From NCBI GenBank assembly GCA_002840755.1, contig PHBZ01000007.1, positions 1 to 64,000 of the forward strand: DNA of 64,000 nucleotides, read 5' to 3'. Shown in pieces: positions 41,838 through 50,919 of this stretch (its first letter is position 1; each line of letters begins with the position of its first letter). Position numbers and translations under genes: made by a program. This DNA is from Chloroflexi bacterium HGW-Chloroflexi-10 (GTDB lineage Bacteria; Chloroflexota; Anaerolineae; Anaerolineales; Anaerolineaceae). Under the pieces are notes generated by a model. That model was not told the DNA's origin. It worked only from the letters and a program-made list of their open reading frames with translations, and searched no databases.

Positions 41838-43573
41838 ACCGCAATCAAACGGTTCAGTTCTGATTGCAGGTATTCGCGTACTGCATCCGCAGAATGGCAG
41901 GTAAGTGTATTTCTGGCAACCGGTTGGCAATCAACACTGTTTAATTTGCGGATAATGCGCTTTATAGCTGGTACAGCCGCTGCCGACATACTAAACTCGT
42001 CAAGGCCGATTCCAAGCAGGAAAGGTACCGCCAACGGTTCTCCGGCCAATTCGCCACACATTCCCACCCATTTTCCATGTTCATGCGCAATACGCACTGT
42101 ACGCTCAATTAAGCTCAATACTGCCGGGTGAAACGGACTGGCCAGGTTGGCTACCCGCGCATTCATGCGGTCAGCAGCCAGAGTATATTGGGTCAGATCA
42201 TTGGTGCCGATACTATAAAAATCCACATAAGGGGCAAAGTGCTCCACCGTCAAAGCTGCGGATGGAACCTCCACCATCATGCCAAATTGATAGGTGCGCG
42301 TGCAATCAGGATATTGTTGCCTGAGTTTTGCATACGCCTCATCCAACAACACTCTGGCTTGCAGTACCTCTTCCACCTGTGAAACCATCGGCAACATAAT
42401 ACGCAAATCGGCATCATCCCTGGCAGCCAGCATTAAGGCTAATAATTGGTCACTCAAAATTTCAGGTTTTTCGCTAATCATGCGGATTCCACGCCAACCT
42501 AAAAACGGGTTGGGTTCCTGGTTGATCCCTAAATAATCAATCTGCTTATCCCCGCCAATATCCACTGTTCGAACCACAACCGGTTTTCCGATCATTGTGT
42601 CAAATATCTGACGGTAAATATTTACCTGTTCATCCAATGTTGGCAGAGATTTACGGTTAAGGTAGACAAATTCTGTACGAAACAACCCCACACCTTCTGC
42701 CCCCATTTCGATAGATTGCCTGGCATCTGCCAACCCGCCTATATTTGCAACAACCTCAACCTGTTTCCCGTCAAAGGTGACGGCCGGCTCAAATGCAGTA
42801 GAAAGATCAGCAAAGCGCTGTCCGGCTGCCACCTGTGATAATTTCAGAAAGGCTGCCTGGTCTTCTGCATCCGGATTCACAGTAACCCTTCCGGAATCAG
42901 CATCCACCAGCGCCAGGTCACCTACCTGAATCTCAAGAATGGCATCACCCAGGCCAACCACTGCTGGAATTCTCAGAGCCTTTGCCAGAATCGCCGTATG
43001 CGATGTGGGGCCACCTTCAGCGGTACAAAACGCCAGGACCATGGAATGATCCATTAAAGCTGTCTGGGAGGGTGCAAGGTCACGAGCAATTACAATAGAA
43101 GGAGTCATCAGCACGTTAGCAGGTGCCTGAATCCCCAAGAGGTGCGCCAGAACTCGCCGACCTACATCACGGACATCAGCTGCTCGGGCACTCAGCAACG
43201 GATCAGGCAGGTCAGCCAGCATATCAGCAAAAACCTCTACACTTTCAAACCATGCTTTCTCAGGATTAATACCTTCCTGAATGGATGCCTGGGTCATCTC
43301 ATGCAAAGCAGCATCATCAACCATCATCTCATGTGCATCAAAAATAGCTGCTTGTTCTTTACCAGCCTCCTGCAAAACACGGGCACGCATACTGCGAATT
43401 TCTTTTTTCGAATCTTCTATTGCAGAAAGAACACGTTCCCAGGCGATTTCCGGATCTTTACACTGATATGGCTCAGGTAAAGTCAGGTTACTTTCCTGAA
43501 AAAGAAATAACGGTCCCTGAGCAAAACCAGGAGCGGCTGCTATCCCCTTATAAGTTTCCTTTGCATTGAACAT
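41834..43573 (-). CDS. ptsI: Phosphoenolpyruvate-protein phosphotransferase (PTS Enzyme I)
   Basis: The 579-residue protein has all Enzyme I features. The N-terminal part starts with KGIAAAPGFAQGPLF; the phosphorylated His lies in EGGPTSHTAILAKALRIPAV. The PEP barrel has EFVYLNRKSLPT, DIGGDKQI, GWRGIRMI, MVEVPSA and the catalytic Cys in GKWVGMCGELAGEPLAVPFL, followed by GIGLDEFSM. It takes phosphate from PEP and passes it to HPr, encoded 16 bp upstream. The usual chromosomal ptsHI is separate; here they lie at the end of the catabolic operon, so this is a dedicated pair. AAGGATGG precedes the ATG. Confidence 0.95.
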   Translation of the reverse strand: MFNAKETYKGIAAAPGFAQGPLFLFQESNLTLPEPYQCKDPEIAWERVLSAIEDSKKEIRSMRARVLQEAGKEQAAIFDAHEMMVDDAALHEMTQASIQEGINPEKAWFESVEVFADMLADLPDPLLSARAADVRDVGRRVLAHLLGIQAPANVLMTPSIVIARDLAPSQTALMDHSMVLAFCTAEGGPTSHTAILAKALRIPAVVGLGDAILEIQVGDLALVDADSGRVTVNPDAEDQAAFLKLSQVAAGQRFADLSTAFEPAVTFDGKQVEVVANIGGLADARQSIEMGAEGVGLFRTEFVYLNRKSLPTLDEQVNIYRQIFDTMIGKPVVVRTVDIGGDKQIDYLGINQEPNPFLGWRGIRMISEKPEILSDQLLALMLAARDDADLRIMLPMVSQVEEVLQARVLLDEAYAKLRQQYPDCTRTYQFGMMVEVPSAALTVEHFAPYVDFYSIGTNDLTQYTLAADRMNARVANLASPFHPAVLSLIERTVRIAHEHGKWVGMCGELAGEPLAVPFLLGIGLDEFSMSAAAVPAIKRIIRKLNSVDCQPVARNTLTCHSADAVREYLQSELNRLIAV

Positions 43574-43589
43574 ATACTTTAACCATCCT

Positions 43590-43865
43590 TTAATTGCCCG
43601 GAAAATCCTGTGAAATCAAATCCCGCAGTGCTTGAATGGCTTCGACTTCATCCTCACCAGTCGCATTAATTTCCACTTCATGGCCAGATTCAACCCCTAG
43701 CGTCAGCACCAACAAAATACTCTTGGCATTCACCACTTTCGAATTTGTTGTCACATTACGAATTTTTAAATCAGATTTGTATTTAGCAGTCGTAGAACAA
43801 AACAAATGCGCCGGTCGGGCATGTAATCCTTCGGCGGCCTGAATTGCTATTGTCAGAGTTTGCAT
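43590..43865 (-). CDS. ptsH: Phosphocarrier protein HPr
   Basis: The 91-residue protein has AAEGLHARPAHLF, with the active His at 15, and the regulatory-site stretch NAKSILLVLTLGV, with Ser 48 in the position of Ser46. KIRNVTTNSKVVNAKS fits the usual HPr fold. It receives phosphate from the Enzyme I encoded just downstream and gives it to the EIIA of this operon. The Ser site suggests that HPr kinase could act on it, but no such gene is in the window. It follows the HAD gene by 1 bp. Confidence 0.93.
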   Translation of the reverse strand: MQTLTIAIQAAEGLHARPAHLFCSTTAKYKSDLKIRNVTTNSKVVNAKSILLVLTLGVESGHEVEINATGEDEVEAIQALRDLISQDFPGN

Positions 43866-43866
43866 A

Positions 43867-44664
43867 TTAATTATTACCTTTCATAAATTGATGCAGAGCA
43901 TGCAAATGGTCAACCACAATATCCGGCTTAAAAGGAGATTCGGCCAGATCCTCAATTTTTGTTTCGCCAGATAATACCAGTACAGTCGCAATGCCTGTTT
44001 GCCCCAGTGCGATATCGGTATATAGCCGATCACCTACCATGCCCAGATCCTGAATGGAATATCCAGTCTTGCGCATAACTGCTTCAATGATCGGCGTGTT
44101 GGGTTTCCCGATAATAATATCGGCATCCCGTCCGGTTGAGGCAGAAATTAATGCCATCATCGCTCCAATATCCGGCATAAACCCGGTTTCAGTGGGGCAA
44201 TTGATATCAGGATGGGTAGCAAGGTAGGGTAACCCAGCCCGCACAAAATCACAGAATTTCCACAACTTTGCATAGGTCAGAGTGGTATCAAACCCCAAAA
44301 CTATATAATCCGGGTCTTCCTCAACCAGCTGAAAACCGAAACTCCGCAGTTCTTCTTCCAGCGAAGGTGTTCCGACAACATAGAGACTGGCTCCCGGTTT
44401 TTTATCATTAAGATAAATACCCGTCGCCTCTCCGGAGGTAAAAATCTGGTTTGCTGTGGCCGGAATTCCCAAGTGGTTCAGCTTTTTTACATAATCCACG
44501 CGGGACCGGGAAGAATTATTCGTCAAGAAATAGTAAGGGATATCCTGAGATGTCAGGTACGCCAGGAATTCTTTTGCCCCTGGCAATAACTGATCACCAA
44601 GATAGACAGTACCATCCATATCAAACAGGAAACAACGGATATTGCGAAGTCGCTCAATATTCAT
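43867..44664 (-). CDS. HAD-family phosphatase (NagD/AraL type)
   Basis: The 265-residue protein has motif I FLFDMDGTVYLG (nucleophile Asp), motif II YFLTNNSSRS, a cap of C2a type, motif III near KPNTPIIEAV and motif IV GMVGDRLYTDIALG. The NagD subfamily dephosphorylates sugar phosphates and nucleotides. In this operon it probably removes phosphate from a sugar-phosphate intermediate or repairs a side product. Its ATG overlaps the aldolase stop by 4 bp (ATGA type), so it is coupled to it. Confidence 0.88.
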   Translation of the reverse strand: MNIERLRNIRCFLFDMDGTVYLGDQLLPGAKEFLAYLTSQDIPYYFLTNNSSRSRVDYVKKLNHLGIPATANQIFTSGEATGIYLNDKKPGASLYVVGTPSLEEELRSFGFQLVEEDPDYIVLGFDTTLTYAKLWKFCDFVRAGLPYLATHPDINCPTETGFMPDIGAMMALISASTGRDADIIIGKPNTPIIEAVMRKTGYSIQDLGMVGDRLYTDIALGQTGIATVLVLSGETKIEDLAESPFKPDIVVDHLHALHQFMKGNN

Positions 44665-45530
44665 TTAATGTTCTCCGAACCCTTATTGATACTGCCGGAA
44701 TAGCTGAGATATTCACCCAGCTTTTTCTGGACAGCTTTTGCCTGCGCCAACGAGACAGGCACCGGATTCGATGTCTGGCGGGTTAGTTCTACCAGAGATT
44801 CGCCCAATATCGCCCGGATGATTTCAGTATAAATATTGATTTTTCGAATACCAAAGTGGATACACCGAGAGAGATGCTGATCTGAGAGACCGGAAGAACC
44901 ATGTAATACCAATGGCACAGAGACAATTTGGTTTATCGTTTCCAGGCGGGCATAGTCTAATTTTGGATCACCCTTGTAAGGACCATGTACAGTACCAATC
45001 GCTACTGCCAGTGCATCAATATCAGTATCCTGAACAAAACGGAAAGCTTCTTGGGGGTCAGTCATAAACCCATTGAATTGGTCTGTGGTGATGTAATCGG
45101 TATCGCTGGAAACGTGTCCCAGTTCTGCCTCCACTGAAACACCGGCAGCGTGTGCTATCTCCACTGTTTTTAGTGTTCGCTCCAGATTAACCGCATACGG
45201 TTCAATCGAAGCATCGATCATCACCGAAGTGAATCCCAGGTCAACCGCTTCAGCGATATCCTCAAGATTAGTTGCATGATCCAGGTGGAACACAATAGGC
45301 ACGGAATAACTTTCGGCCTCATCACGCACCACCCTAACGAAATGCGCATAACTGCGTAAATCACGAATCGGTTTGAATGATGTTGAATAACTCAAAATAA
45401 GCGGTGCTTGTACTGCTTCGGCCGTTTCCATTAAGATACGGGCAATATAAAGTGTTGGAAAGTCTGGTGCAATTACTGCGTAACCGCCTTGCTCTGCTTG
45501 AGCGAGAACTTCGGAAAGTGTTTTTAACAT
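44661..45530 (-). CDS. Class II aldolase (fructose/tagatose-bisphosphate aldolase type)
   Basis: The 289-residue protein has the zinc His pair of class II aldolases in PIVFHLDHATNLEDIAEAVD and LGFTSVMIDAS, then VEAELGHVSSD and AVAIGTVHGPYKGDP with the third His, and LVLHGSSGLSDQHL with the fourth. NIYTEI follows where GKVNI normally lies. It cleaves a ketose phosphate (or bisphosphate) into DHAP and an aldehyde. In this operon the ketose would come from the isomerases and kinase nearby. The ATG at 45530 is preferred; a longer frame would overlap the isomerase gene. Confidence 0.88.
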   Translation of the reverse strand: MLKTLSEVLAQAEQGGYAVIAPDFPTLYIARILMETAEAVQAPLILSYSTSFKPIRDLRSYAHFVRVVRDEAESYSVPIVFHLDHATNLEDIAEAVDLGFTSVMIDASIEPYAVNLERTLKTVEIAHAAGVSVEAELGHVSSDTDYITTDQFNGFMTDPQEAFRFVQDTDIDALAVAIGTVHGPYKGDPKLDYARLETINQIVSVPLVLHGSSGLSDQHLSRCIHFGIRKINIYTEIIRAILGESLVELTRQTSNPVPVSLAQAKAVQKKLGEYLSYSGSINKGSENIK

Positions 45531-45535
45531 ACGGT

Positions 45536-46960
45536 TTACCTTACATAAGGAGTATATTGTTCTTTTGAAATTGCTGAAATTCCCAACCAGGCGCAAAGTT
45601 CCAACCCACTATCGGCTATAGAACCATAGGCAAATGGATAATGGTGTTGAAACCCGGATACCATCAGAGTCTGAATCAATTCCGGAACCGAAACGGATTG
45701 TTGATTCAATCGTAAAGACTTCATCCAACCCCGACTCCCAGTATAACTGGGTTTCGCAGGATCCATTTGACCGTCGATAATCAACATACGTTCGAAATCT
45801 GTTGTAAAGCCGAGCACAGTTGCCAAACCCGGTTTAAGCACCAGATCATTATGCAAGCCAATTGGTTCTCTGCCAGGTTGGTCAAACAACCATAAAGATT
45901 CGAGTCTCGCACCACGGTGATCCGCCAGAGCAGGTGAAGTAGGTCCACAATGCCAGAACAAGACCGACTCATCATTCGGATCCACCGTAACCAGATCCAT
46001 CAAGGTAATAACATCCGCATTCGTTAATCCGCGCAAGGCTAACATACTAACTGCACTGGGAATATCACCTTCACAAGCAGCAATCAATCCCTGTGTATTC
46101 AAATAACCCATCATTGTGCAAACCGCCAGATGGTTTTCCGATTGAAACCGTGGCCAACAACTGATAGCCAAAGCTTGGAGATTATATTTATCGGCAAGAT
46201 CATACATGGCAACGGTCGTGCTGCCCGTTTTTTGCAAGGCACCTTCCAGGCCGGTATCAAATTCGGCAGCAGAAGAACGAATTTCACTGGCAATGGAAGA
46301 AGCAGCATCCACAGAAACCTGTTGTGAGCGCTGCAAAGCCTCTTCAAATGCAATATTCACTACTGAAATACCCAATCGTTCCTTCAGTTTTTGTTCATCA
46401 ATGATCAGGTTGTCAAATCCAGGCGCGACACCACCTACCAAACCAACGCGCGCCCCACGCAGGTTAATCAATGCCCGCAGTGCCTGGACAGTGATTCTTA
46501 GCCGCTCATCGAACAAAGCTTGTCCGGGGTTACCAAAAAACCACTTAACCGGTTTGCGATATCCGGTTAGATTTGTCCGAAGAATGCTATTATACAAGTT
46601 GGCTGCGGTAAAGCTGTTTAAGGGTAAACCACCACCAGGGCCTGGTGCACCCTCCGGAACTGCCCATATCCCTAACAACGCGGAAAGTTCGGCAAAAGGA
46701 TAAATAAAATCTCCGCCAGCAAATGAGGATGCTTGAAGTATGACAAAATCTGCACCCCAATCATCTAATTTTTTGGCTGCTTCAGCTGCCTGAACTGCTG
46801 AATAAATACCATCACTTACAGCAAAAAAATCAAAATCATACGCTATAGCCAATTCTTCCAATGCAGCCTGGTGAGACAGGTAATTTTCTTCCTTATTACC
46901 CCGAAAAGGAGTGCACATCACTCCAGCCAGACCAATTTTTGGTTTTTTTAAAGGTTTCAC
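45536..46960 (-). CDS. FucI/AraA-like sugar isomerase
   Basis: The protein is about 474 residues. The GTG at 46960 has GGAGG 4 bp upstream; a TTG one codon earlier is too close. The fold is that of L-fucose/L-arabinose isomerases: an N-terminal Rossmann part (KIGLAGVMCTPF), a middle region with EIRSSAAEFD, and the C-terminal domain with ALAISCWPRFQSENHLAVC, CEGDIPSAVSMLAL and a late HCG segment. The conserved Glu of ACEGD (metal) is visible. It would convert an aldose to a ketose. Its exact sugar is unknown; it does not match a common AraA or FucI pattern closely, so a new substrate is possible. Confidence 0.8.
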   Translation of the reverse strand: MKPLKKPKIGLAGVMCTPFRGNKEENYLSHQAALEELAIAYDFDFFAVSDGIYSAVQAAEAAKKLDDWGADFVILQASSFAGGDFIYPFAELSALLGIWAVPEGAPGPGGGLPLNSFTAANLYNSILRTNLTGYRKPVKWFFGNPGQALFDERLRITVQALRALINLRGARVGLVGGVAPGFDNLIIDEQKLKERLGISVVNIAFEEALQRSQQVSVDAASSIASEIRSSAAEFDTGLEGALQKTGSTTVAMYDLADKYNLQALAISCWPRFQSENHLAVCTMMGYLNTQGLIAACEGDIPSAVSMLALRGLTNADVITLMDLVTVDPNDESVLFWHCGPTSPALADHRGARLESLWLFDQPGREPIGLHNDLVLKPGLATVLGFTTDFERMLIIDGQMDPAKPSYTGSRGWMKSLRLNQQSVSVPELIQTLMVSGFQHHYPFAYGSIADSGLELCAWLGISAISKEQYTPYVR

Positions 46961-46973
46961 CAATCCTCCAACT

Positions 46974-48641
46974 TTAATTCATAGGCATATGGAAACAAGG
47001 TGCAACGGCAGGTACATTCCACAAGGCTTCCAATTCATCGTCCACGACACAAAGTGAAAGCGAAAAACCACCCATTTCCTGGGTTGTAAAAAGTGAATCG
47101 ACGACACTGCCTGCAATCTGGTACCCTTTTGCTAATAAGGCATGATAAGTACGTCGAAAAAGAATATGCAACTCCATACGTGAAGTACCACCAGCACCGT
47201 TAATAAACACCAATAATTTTTTTTCTTTGAAGCCCTGGATATCCACAACCAGACGTCCAAGCAGCAAATCGACAAGGTCATCGGCAGGCATTGCCACGCC
47301 CCGGTAAACCCCAATTTCACCATGAACACCAGTACCCACCTCAATATATCCAACTGGAAGGCTAAACAAAGGTTGTCCGGTTGCAGGATGATTGGGAGAA
47401 CTGACTGCCACAGATAAGGTGGCTGTGCGTTCATTCGTTTTTTGCATTACACGCACAACTTCCTCGAGCGGTAAACCGGCTTCGGCAGCTGCACCACCGG
47501 TCTTCAATGCAAACAATAATCCGCCTAATCCACGACGTTCACTTAATTTGGTGCGTGGTGCGGTTGCCAGATCATCCCCAAGATAAACAGGAGCAACCCG
47601 GATCCCTTCCTGTGCGGCTCGGCGCAATGCCAGGCGCGCATTTAAAACATCCCCACTGTGATTCGATATCAATAAAACGACCCCACAACCGTGGTCGGCT
47701 GCGCGAATCGCCTCAGCAATCCGAATACCTGACGCGCAAGTAAAGATAGGACCATAGACATCCGCATCCAATAAACCTGGGCCAATCAATCCGCCCATCG
47801 AAGGAGTATGGCCGCCGCCATGTCCAATAGCCAGACCAACTTTGTTGGAGTCTTTGGAAGTGGCTCTAATGAGGATTCCTTCAGGGGTAAGTGCGACCAA
47901 TTGTGGATAAGCCAAAGCCAGGCCTTCATTATCTTCCCGTACCATTGATTCCGGTGTATTGATTAGCTTGCCGGACGGAATAGAAAATTCTTCGTGGCTT
48001 GCATCTACTGGTTCTGCAAATTTACCAGAGAGTGCATCCGCAAGAGTCTGCACGATAAGCGCTGCCGAAGTGGCACCTGCATCCTGGTATCCGCGTGAGC
48101 GATCACCCGAAAAATGCGCACGTCCGTGAACAGCAGTCATGGAGGTCGTTGCTTTCGCCCCCACCATAGCTGCCGTTGCTGCTGCCTGCACTGCGGAAAA
48201 CATAGTTTCACCAGAAGTATTCTTTAAGGCTTCGGCTGCTGGTAACAGCGCATCCAATAAAGTCTTTTCACCAGGTGCAGCCCCACCTACTTCCATTACC
48301 GCATGCATGCCACCGTAAAACCAGTCACTAAATTCGCTTAAGCCAACCTGGTCTTTACCGGTCCAAACAACTGCAGCTTCCCCAAAGAAAGCAGCCAGCA
48401 ATGGACCAATTGCACCACCTGCGTTCTCAGCCATAGCCTCGGCAGCGAGATCAAACACCTTACTCAAGGAGGAAGATTCGCTTAACGCCGCAATTTCGGC
48501 GGCCTGGAAGGCGCGTAAAGCAGTAAAGCCGTGGTCACCATCACCAACCGCAGAATCGAGAGCATTTAATTGATCCCGATTGGTATTAAAATTAGCGCGC
48601 AAAAGGGAAAAAAATTGGTGTGCAATCTTTAAATCAAACAT
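46974..48641 (-). CDS. DhaL-DhaK fusion kinase (dihydroxyacetone kinase family, reversed order)
   Basis: The 555-residue protein has an N-terminal DhaL domain (about 1-210) with LDSAVGDGDHGFTALRAF, where three Asp bind Mg-nucleotide, and NAGGAIGPLL, and a C-terminal DhaK domain (about 225-555) with LAIGHGGGHTPSMGGLIGPG (substrate His) and VGTGVHGEIGVYRG (His that forms the hemiaminal in DhaK). Known fused ATP-dependent DHA kinases carry DhaK first, so this order is reversed. It would phosphorylate a short ketose (dihydroxyacetone, erythrulose, apulose-like). No DhaM is present, so ATP is the likely donor. ATG 48641 has AGGAA 7 bp upstream and overlaps the epimerase gene by 8 bp. Confidence 0.88.
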   Translation of the reverse strand: MFDLKIAHQFFSLLRANFNTNRDQLNALDSAVGDGDHGFTALRAFQAAEIAALSESSSLSKVFDLAAEAMAENAGGAIGPLLAAFFGEAAVVWTGKDQVGLSEFSDWFYGGMHAVMEVGGAAPGEKTLLDALLPAAEALKNTSGETMFSAVQAAATAAMVGAKATTSMTAVHGRAHFSGDRSRGYQDAGATSAALIVQTLADALSGKFAEPVDASHEEFSIPSGKLINTPESMVREDNEGLALAYPQLVALTPEGILIRATSKDSNKVGLAIGHGGGHTPSMGGLIGPGLLDADVYGPIFTCASGIRIAEAIRAADHGCGVVLLISNHSGDVLNARLALRRAAQEGIRVAPVYLGDDLATAPRTKLSERRGLGGLLFALKTGGAAAEAGLPLEEVVRVMQKTNERTATLSVAVSSPNHPATGQPLFSLPVGYIEVGTGVHGEIGVYRGVAMPADDLVDLLLGRLVVDIQGFKEKKLLVFINGAGGTSRMELHILFRRTYHALLAKGYQIAGSVVDSLFTTQEMGGFSLSLCVVDDELEALWNVPAVAPCFHMPMN

Positions 48642-49479
48642 CAGCAAATTCCTTCTTTAAGAATTGGCATGTTTGAAAAGCATTCTCATCGAGATCATCT
48701 GCTAATGAACGCCAGATAAACAATCCCTTGCCCACTTCACCTGCGGGATTCACAAAAATTTCCGCAACAATAAAGCCGTCATAATTAATCTTCTTCAGGC
48801 TTTGGGAGACTTCTTTCCAGGGAATATGACCCTGTCCGGGACTTTTTCGATTATTCTCAACCACATGCAAATGTCCCAATTGATTTCCAGTTTTTTGAAT
48901 AGCTTTTGCTATATCATCTTCTTCAATATTCATGTGAAAAGTATCCAAATGCAATTTCAGGTTAGGATTGTCAATTTCAGCTAATAAAGCCAATCCCTGG
49001 TCAACCGTGTTTAATAAATATCCTTCAAAACGGTTGACAACTTCGAGACAAACGCTAACCCCAAAATCACCTGCCATCTTACCTACTTCTTGTAATGAGT
49101 TAATGCATTGTTTTCGGTGTAATCCCCAATTATCCTCCGGAAAGACACCCCAGGGAGCGTAGGTTAACCCACCTAATACAGGACTGCCCAATTTGGCCGC
49201 GCCGAGCAGGCATTCCTGAAGGTGTTTCAGACCAGCTTTTCGGATTTCTGCAACAGGGCTAGTAATATCCGTGTTTTGATTTAAACCTGTACCGCAGCTC
49301 GCCGTCATCCCATAACTATCCAAAACACTCCGCAAGTTTGGATAATCCAACGCTGCAGGTGCTAATAATGGAAACTCAGCAATATTGAAACCTGCTCTGA
49401 AAGCCCGGGAAATCAGCGGATAAAGATCATCCGACCAATTTTCCTGCCAATATGATAAATGAATTCCTAAACGATACAT
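48634..49479 (-). CDS. Xylose-isomerase-like TIM-barrel sugar epimerase/isomerase
   Basis: The 281-residue protein has the AP-endonuclease-2/xylose-isomerase TIM barrel. Metal ligands are visible: SVCLEVVNRFEGYLLNT (Glu), LHLDTFHMNIEE (Asp-His), GHLHVVENNRKSPGQGH (His) and FIVAEIF (Glu). It resembles D-tagatose/D-psicose 3-epimerases and hydroxypyruvate isomerases. With the neighbours it probably interconverts ketoses or an aldose-ketose pair. AGGGAAACAAGA precedes the ATG. Confidence 0.85.
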   Translation of the reverse strand: MYRLGIHLSYWQENWSDDLYPLISRAFRAGFNIAEFPLLAPAALDYPNLRSVLDSYGMTASCGTGLNQNTDITSPVAEIRKAGLKHLQECLLGAAKLGSPVLGGLTYAPWGVFPEDNWGLHRKQCINSLQEVGKMAGDFGVSVCLEVVNRFEGYLLNTVDQGLALLAEIDNPNLKLHLDTFHMNIEEDDIAKAIQKTGNQLGHLHVVENNRKSPGQGHIPWKEVSQSLKKINYDGFIVAEIFVNPAGEVGKGLFIWRSLADDLDENAFQTCQFLKKEFADV

Positions 49480-49533
49480 TCTTGTTTCCCTATCATATCA
49501 TTCGTAACAAAATTGCAATTTCCAAAATAATGT

Positions 49534-49567
49534 GGGTGCTCCTTCTCAGGGGAAGGAAGGAGCACCC
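49534..49567 (-). promoter_or_regulatory. Intra-operon hairpin between EIIC and epimerase genes
   Basis: GGGTGCTCCTTC (49534-49545) and GAAGGAGCACCC (49556-49567) form a perfect 12-bp stem with a 10-nt loop, 12 bp after the EIIC stop. The T-tract after it is poor, so read-through is expected. It could lower expression of the intracellular enzymes relative to the transporter. Confidence 0.65.
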
Positions 49568-49578
49568 GTTAGAAAATA

Positions 49579-50859
49579 TTAGAAACCTAGTAGTCGGGAA
49601 ATGCCACCGACCACGATAGCAATCACGGAAAAGTCATTTCCACCAAAGAGGTTGACGAAACCGGCTGCTGAATTCATCACAAAGGGTAAGGCTGCAGCCT
49701 GCAACACGATCAACAAAACACCACCTAATGCTGCATAAACCAGAGCACCACGGCGTCCCCCGGTTGCATTGGCAAGTATAACTCCAGGTCCAACATCAAA
49801 AAATGCAGCTGTTACCAGGGGCAGTAATACATATTGGAATCCAGCCAATCCAAAGATTACCAGGGTGATCAACGAGAACACCATAGCTATGGGGAAGCCA
49901 ATTGCCAGAGAATTCTGTCCGTAGGGGAAAATCATCGGGCAGTCGAGAGCCGGGACAGCATTGGGCACTATTTTTTGCGCAAGACCATGGAAGGCCGGAA
50001 TAATTTCGGCCAACATCATGCGGACGCCTGTCAACAGGACGGTCAAACCAGCGGCAAAGAGCAATGCCTGGAAAAATGCCCAGAAGTACCACAAAACTGT
50101 ATTGCTGCCAGTGAAAGTGGCGGCTGCAAAGGATGTACCAGAGATCCACCCCATTACCAAATAGAGAATGAACATCACTGCGGCAGTTGAAATGGTCATT
50201 GATTTGAGGAAAGACCAACGTTCCGGAACTTTGACTTCTTCCAGGGATTTTGAACCTTTTCCAACCAGTTTACCAACCAGAGCACCCAAAAAGGCATGAA
50301 TGGTAGTAGTATGACCAATGGTGAAATCCCGTGAGCCAGTAAGTGCAAAAACGAACTTTGAAATGAGTGCGGGCAGGATGGTAGAGATTAAGCCAAGGAC
50401 GATACTACCAACAACAACCAGAGCAACACCAGATATCTTCCCGGCATCTGCTAGGGCAGCTGTAACCATAAATGCGTTCCAGAAAAGAATGTGACCGGTA
50501 AGGAAGACATACTTTAAAGGAGTAAACCGCGCTAAGGCCAGGTTAACAAGAAAACCGAAAACCATAACAAGAACGATTTCAACGCCAAATTGGCCTAAGA
50601 AACCAACCCAGTCGGCTGCAACAGCCTGACCCTGAGAGGCATATACTTTGCCAAAAAGGGTTGCCAATGGGTTCATCGCATTGACGAGCAAATCCACACC
50701 GGCGAATAAAACAATCACGCCAACCATGGTTTTCACAGTGCCAGAAATGGTCTCGCTCATAGTTTTACGCTGTAGAAGAAGACCTACAAGCGCAACAATT
50801 CCCAAGATGAAGGTTGGAAGGAGTCGGGGAACAATTGAAAAAATCAAATCAGGGGTCAT
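49579..50859 (-). CDS. PTS EIIC, ascorbate (UlaA/SgaT) family
   Basis: The 426-residue membrane protein has about ten helices. Features of UlaA are visible: the LLLQRKTMSETISGTVKTMV start, the FTIGHTTTIHAFLGALVG segment, the cytoplasmic GVRMMLAEIIPAFHGLAQKI loop, and a PALDCPMIFPYGQNSLAIGF loop. UlaA-type EIIC carries L-ascorbate in E. coli, but family members also move other sugars. The ATG at 50859 has AGGAG 8 bp upstream. It forms one transporter with the EIIA and EIIB encoded upstream; the GH42 gene lies between. Confidence 0.9.
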   Translation of the reverse strand: MTPDLIFSIVPRLLPTFILGIVALVGLLLQRKTMSETISGTVKTMVGVIVLFAGVDLLVNAMNPLATLFGKVYASQGQAVAADWVGFLGQFGVEIVLVMVFGFLVNLALARFTPLKYVFLTGHILFWNAFMVTAALADAGKISGVALVVVGSIVLGLISTILPALISKFVFALTGSRDFTIGHTTTIHAFLGALVGKLVGKGSKSLEEVKVPERWSFLKSMTISTAAVMFILYLVMGWISGTSFAAATFTGSNTVLWYFWAFFQALLFAAGLTVLLTGVRMMLAEIIPAFHGLAQKIVPNAVPALDCPMIFPYGQNSLAIGFPIAMVFSLITLVIFGLAGFQYVLLPLVTAAFFDVGPGVILANATGGRRGALVYAALGGVLLIVLQAAALPFVMNSAAGFVNLFGGNDFSVIAIVVGGISRLLGF

Positions 50860-50919
50860 TTTGTTTTCTCCTATCAAAAATGGTCAGGATTTTAAGAATT
50901 TATTCAGATCAAATCAAAC

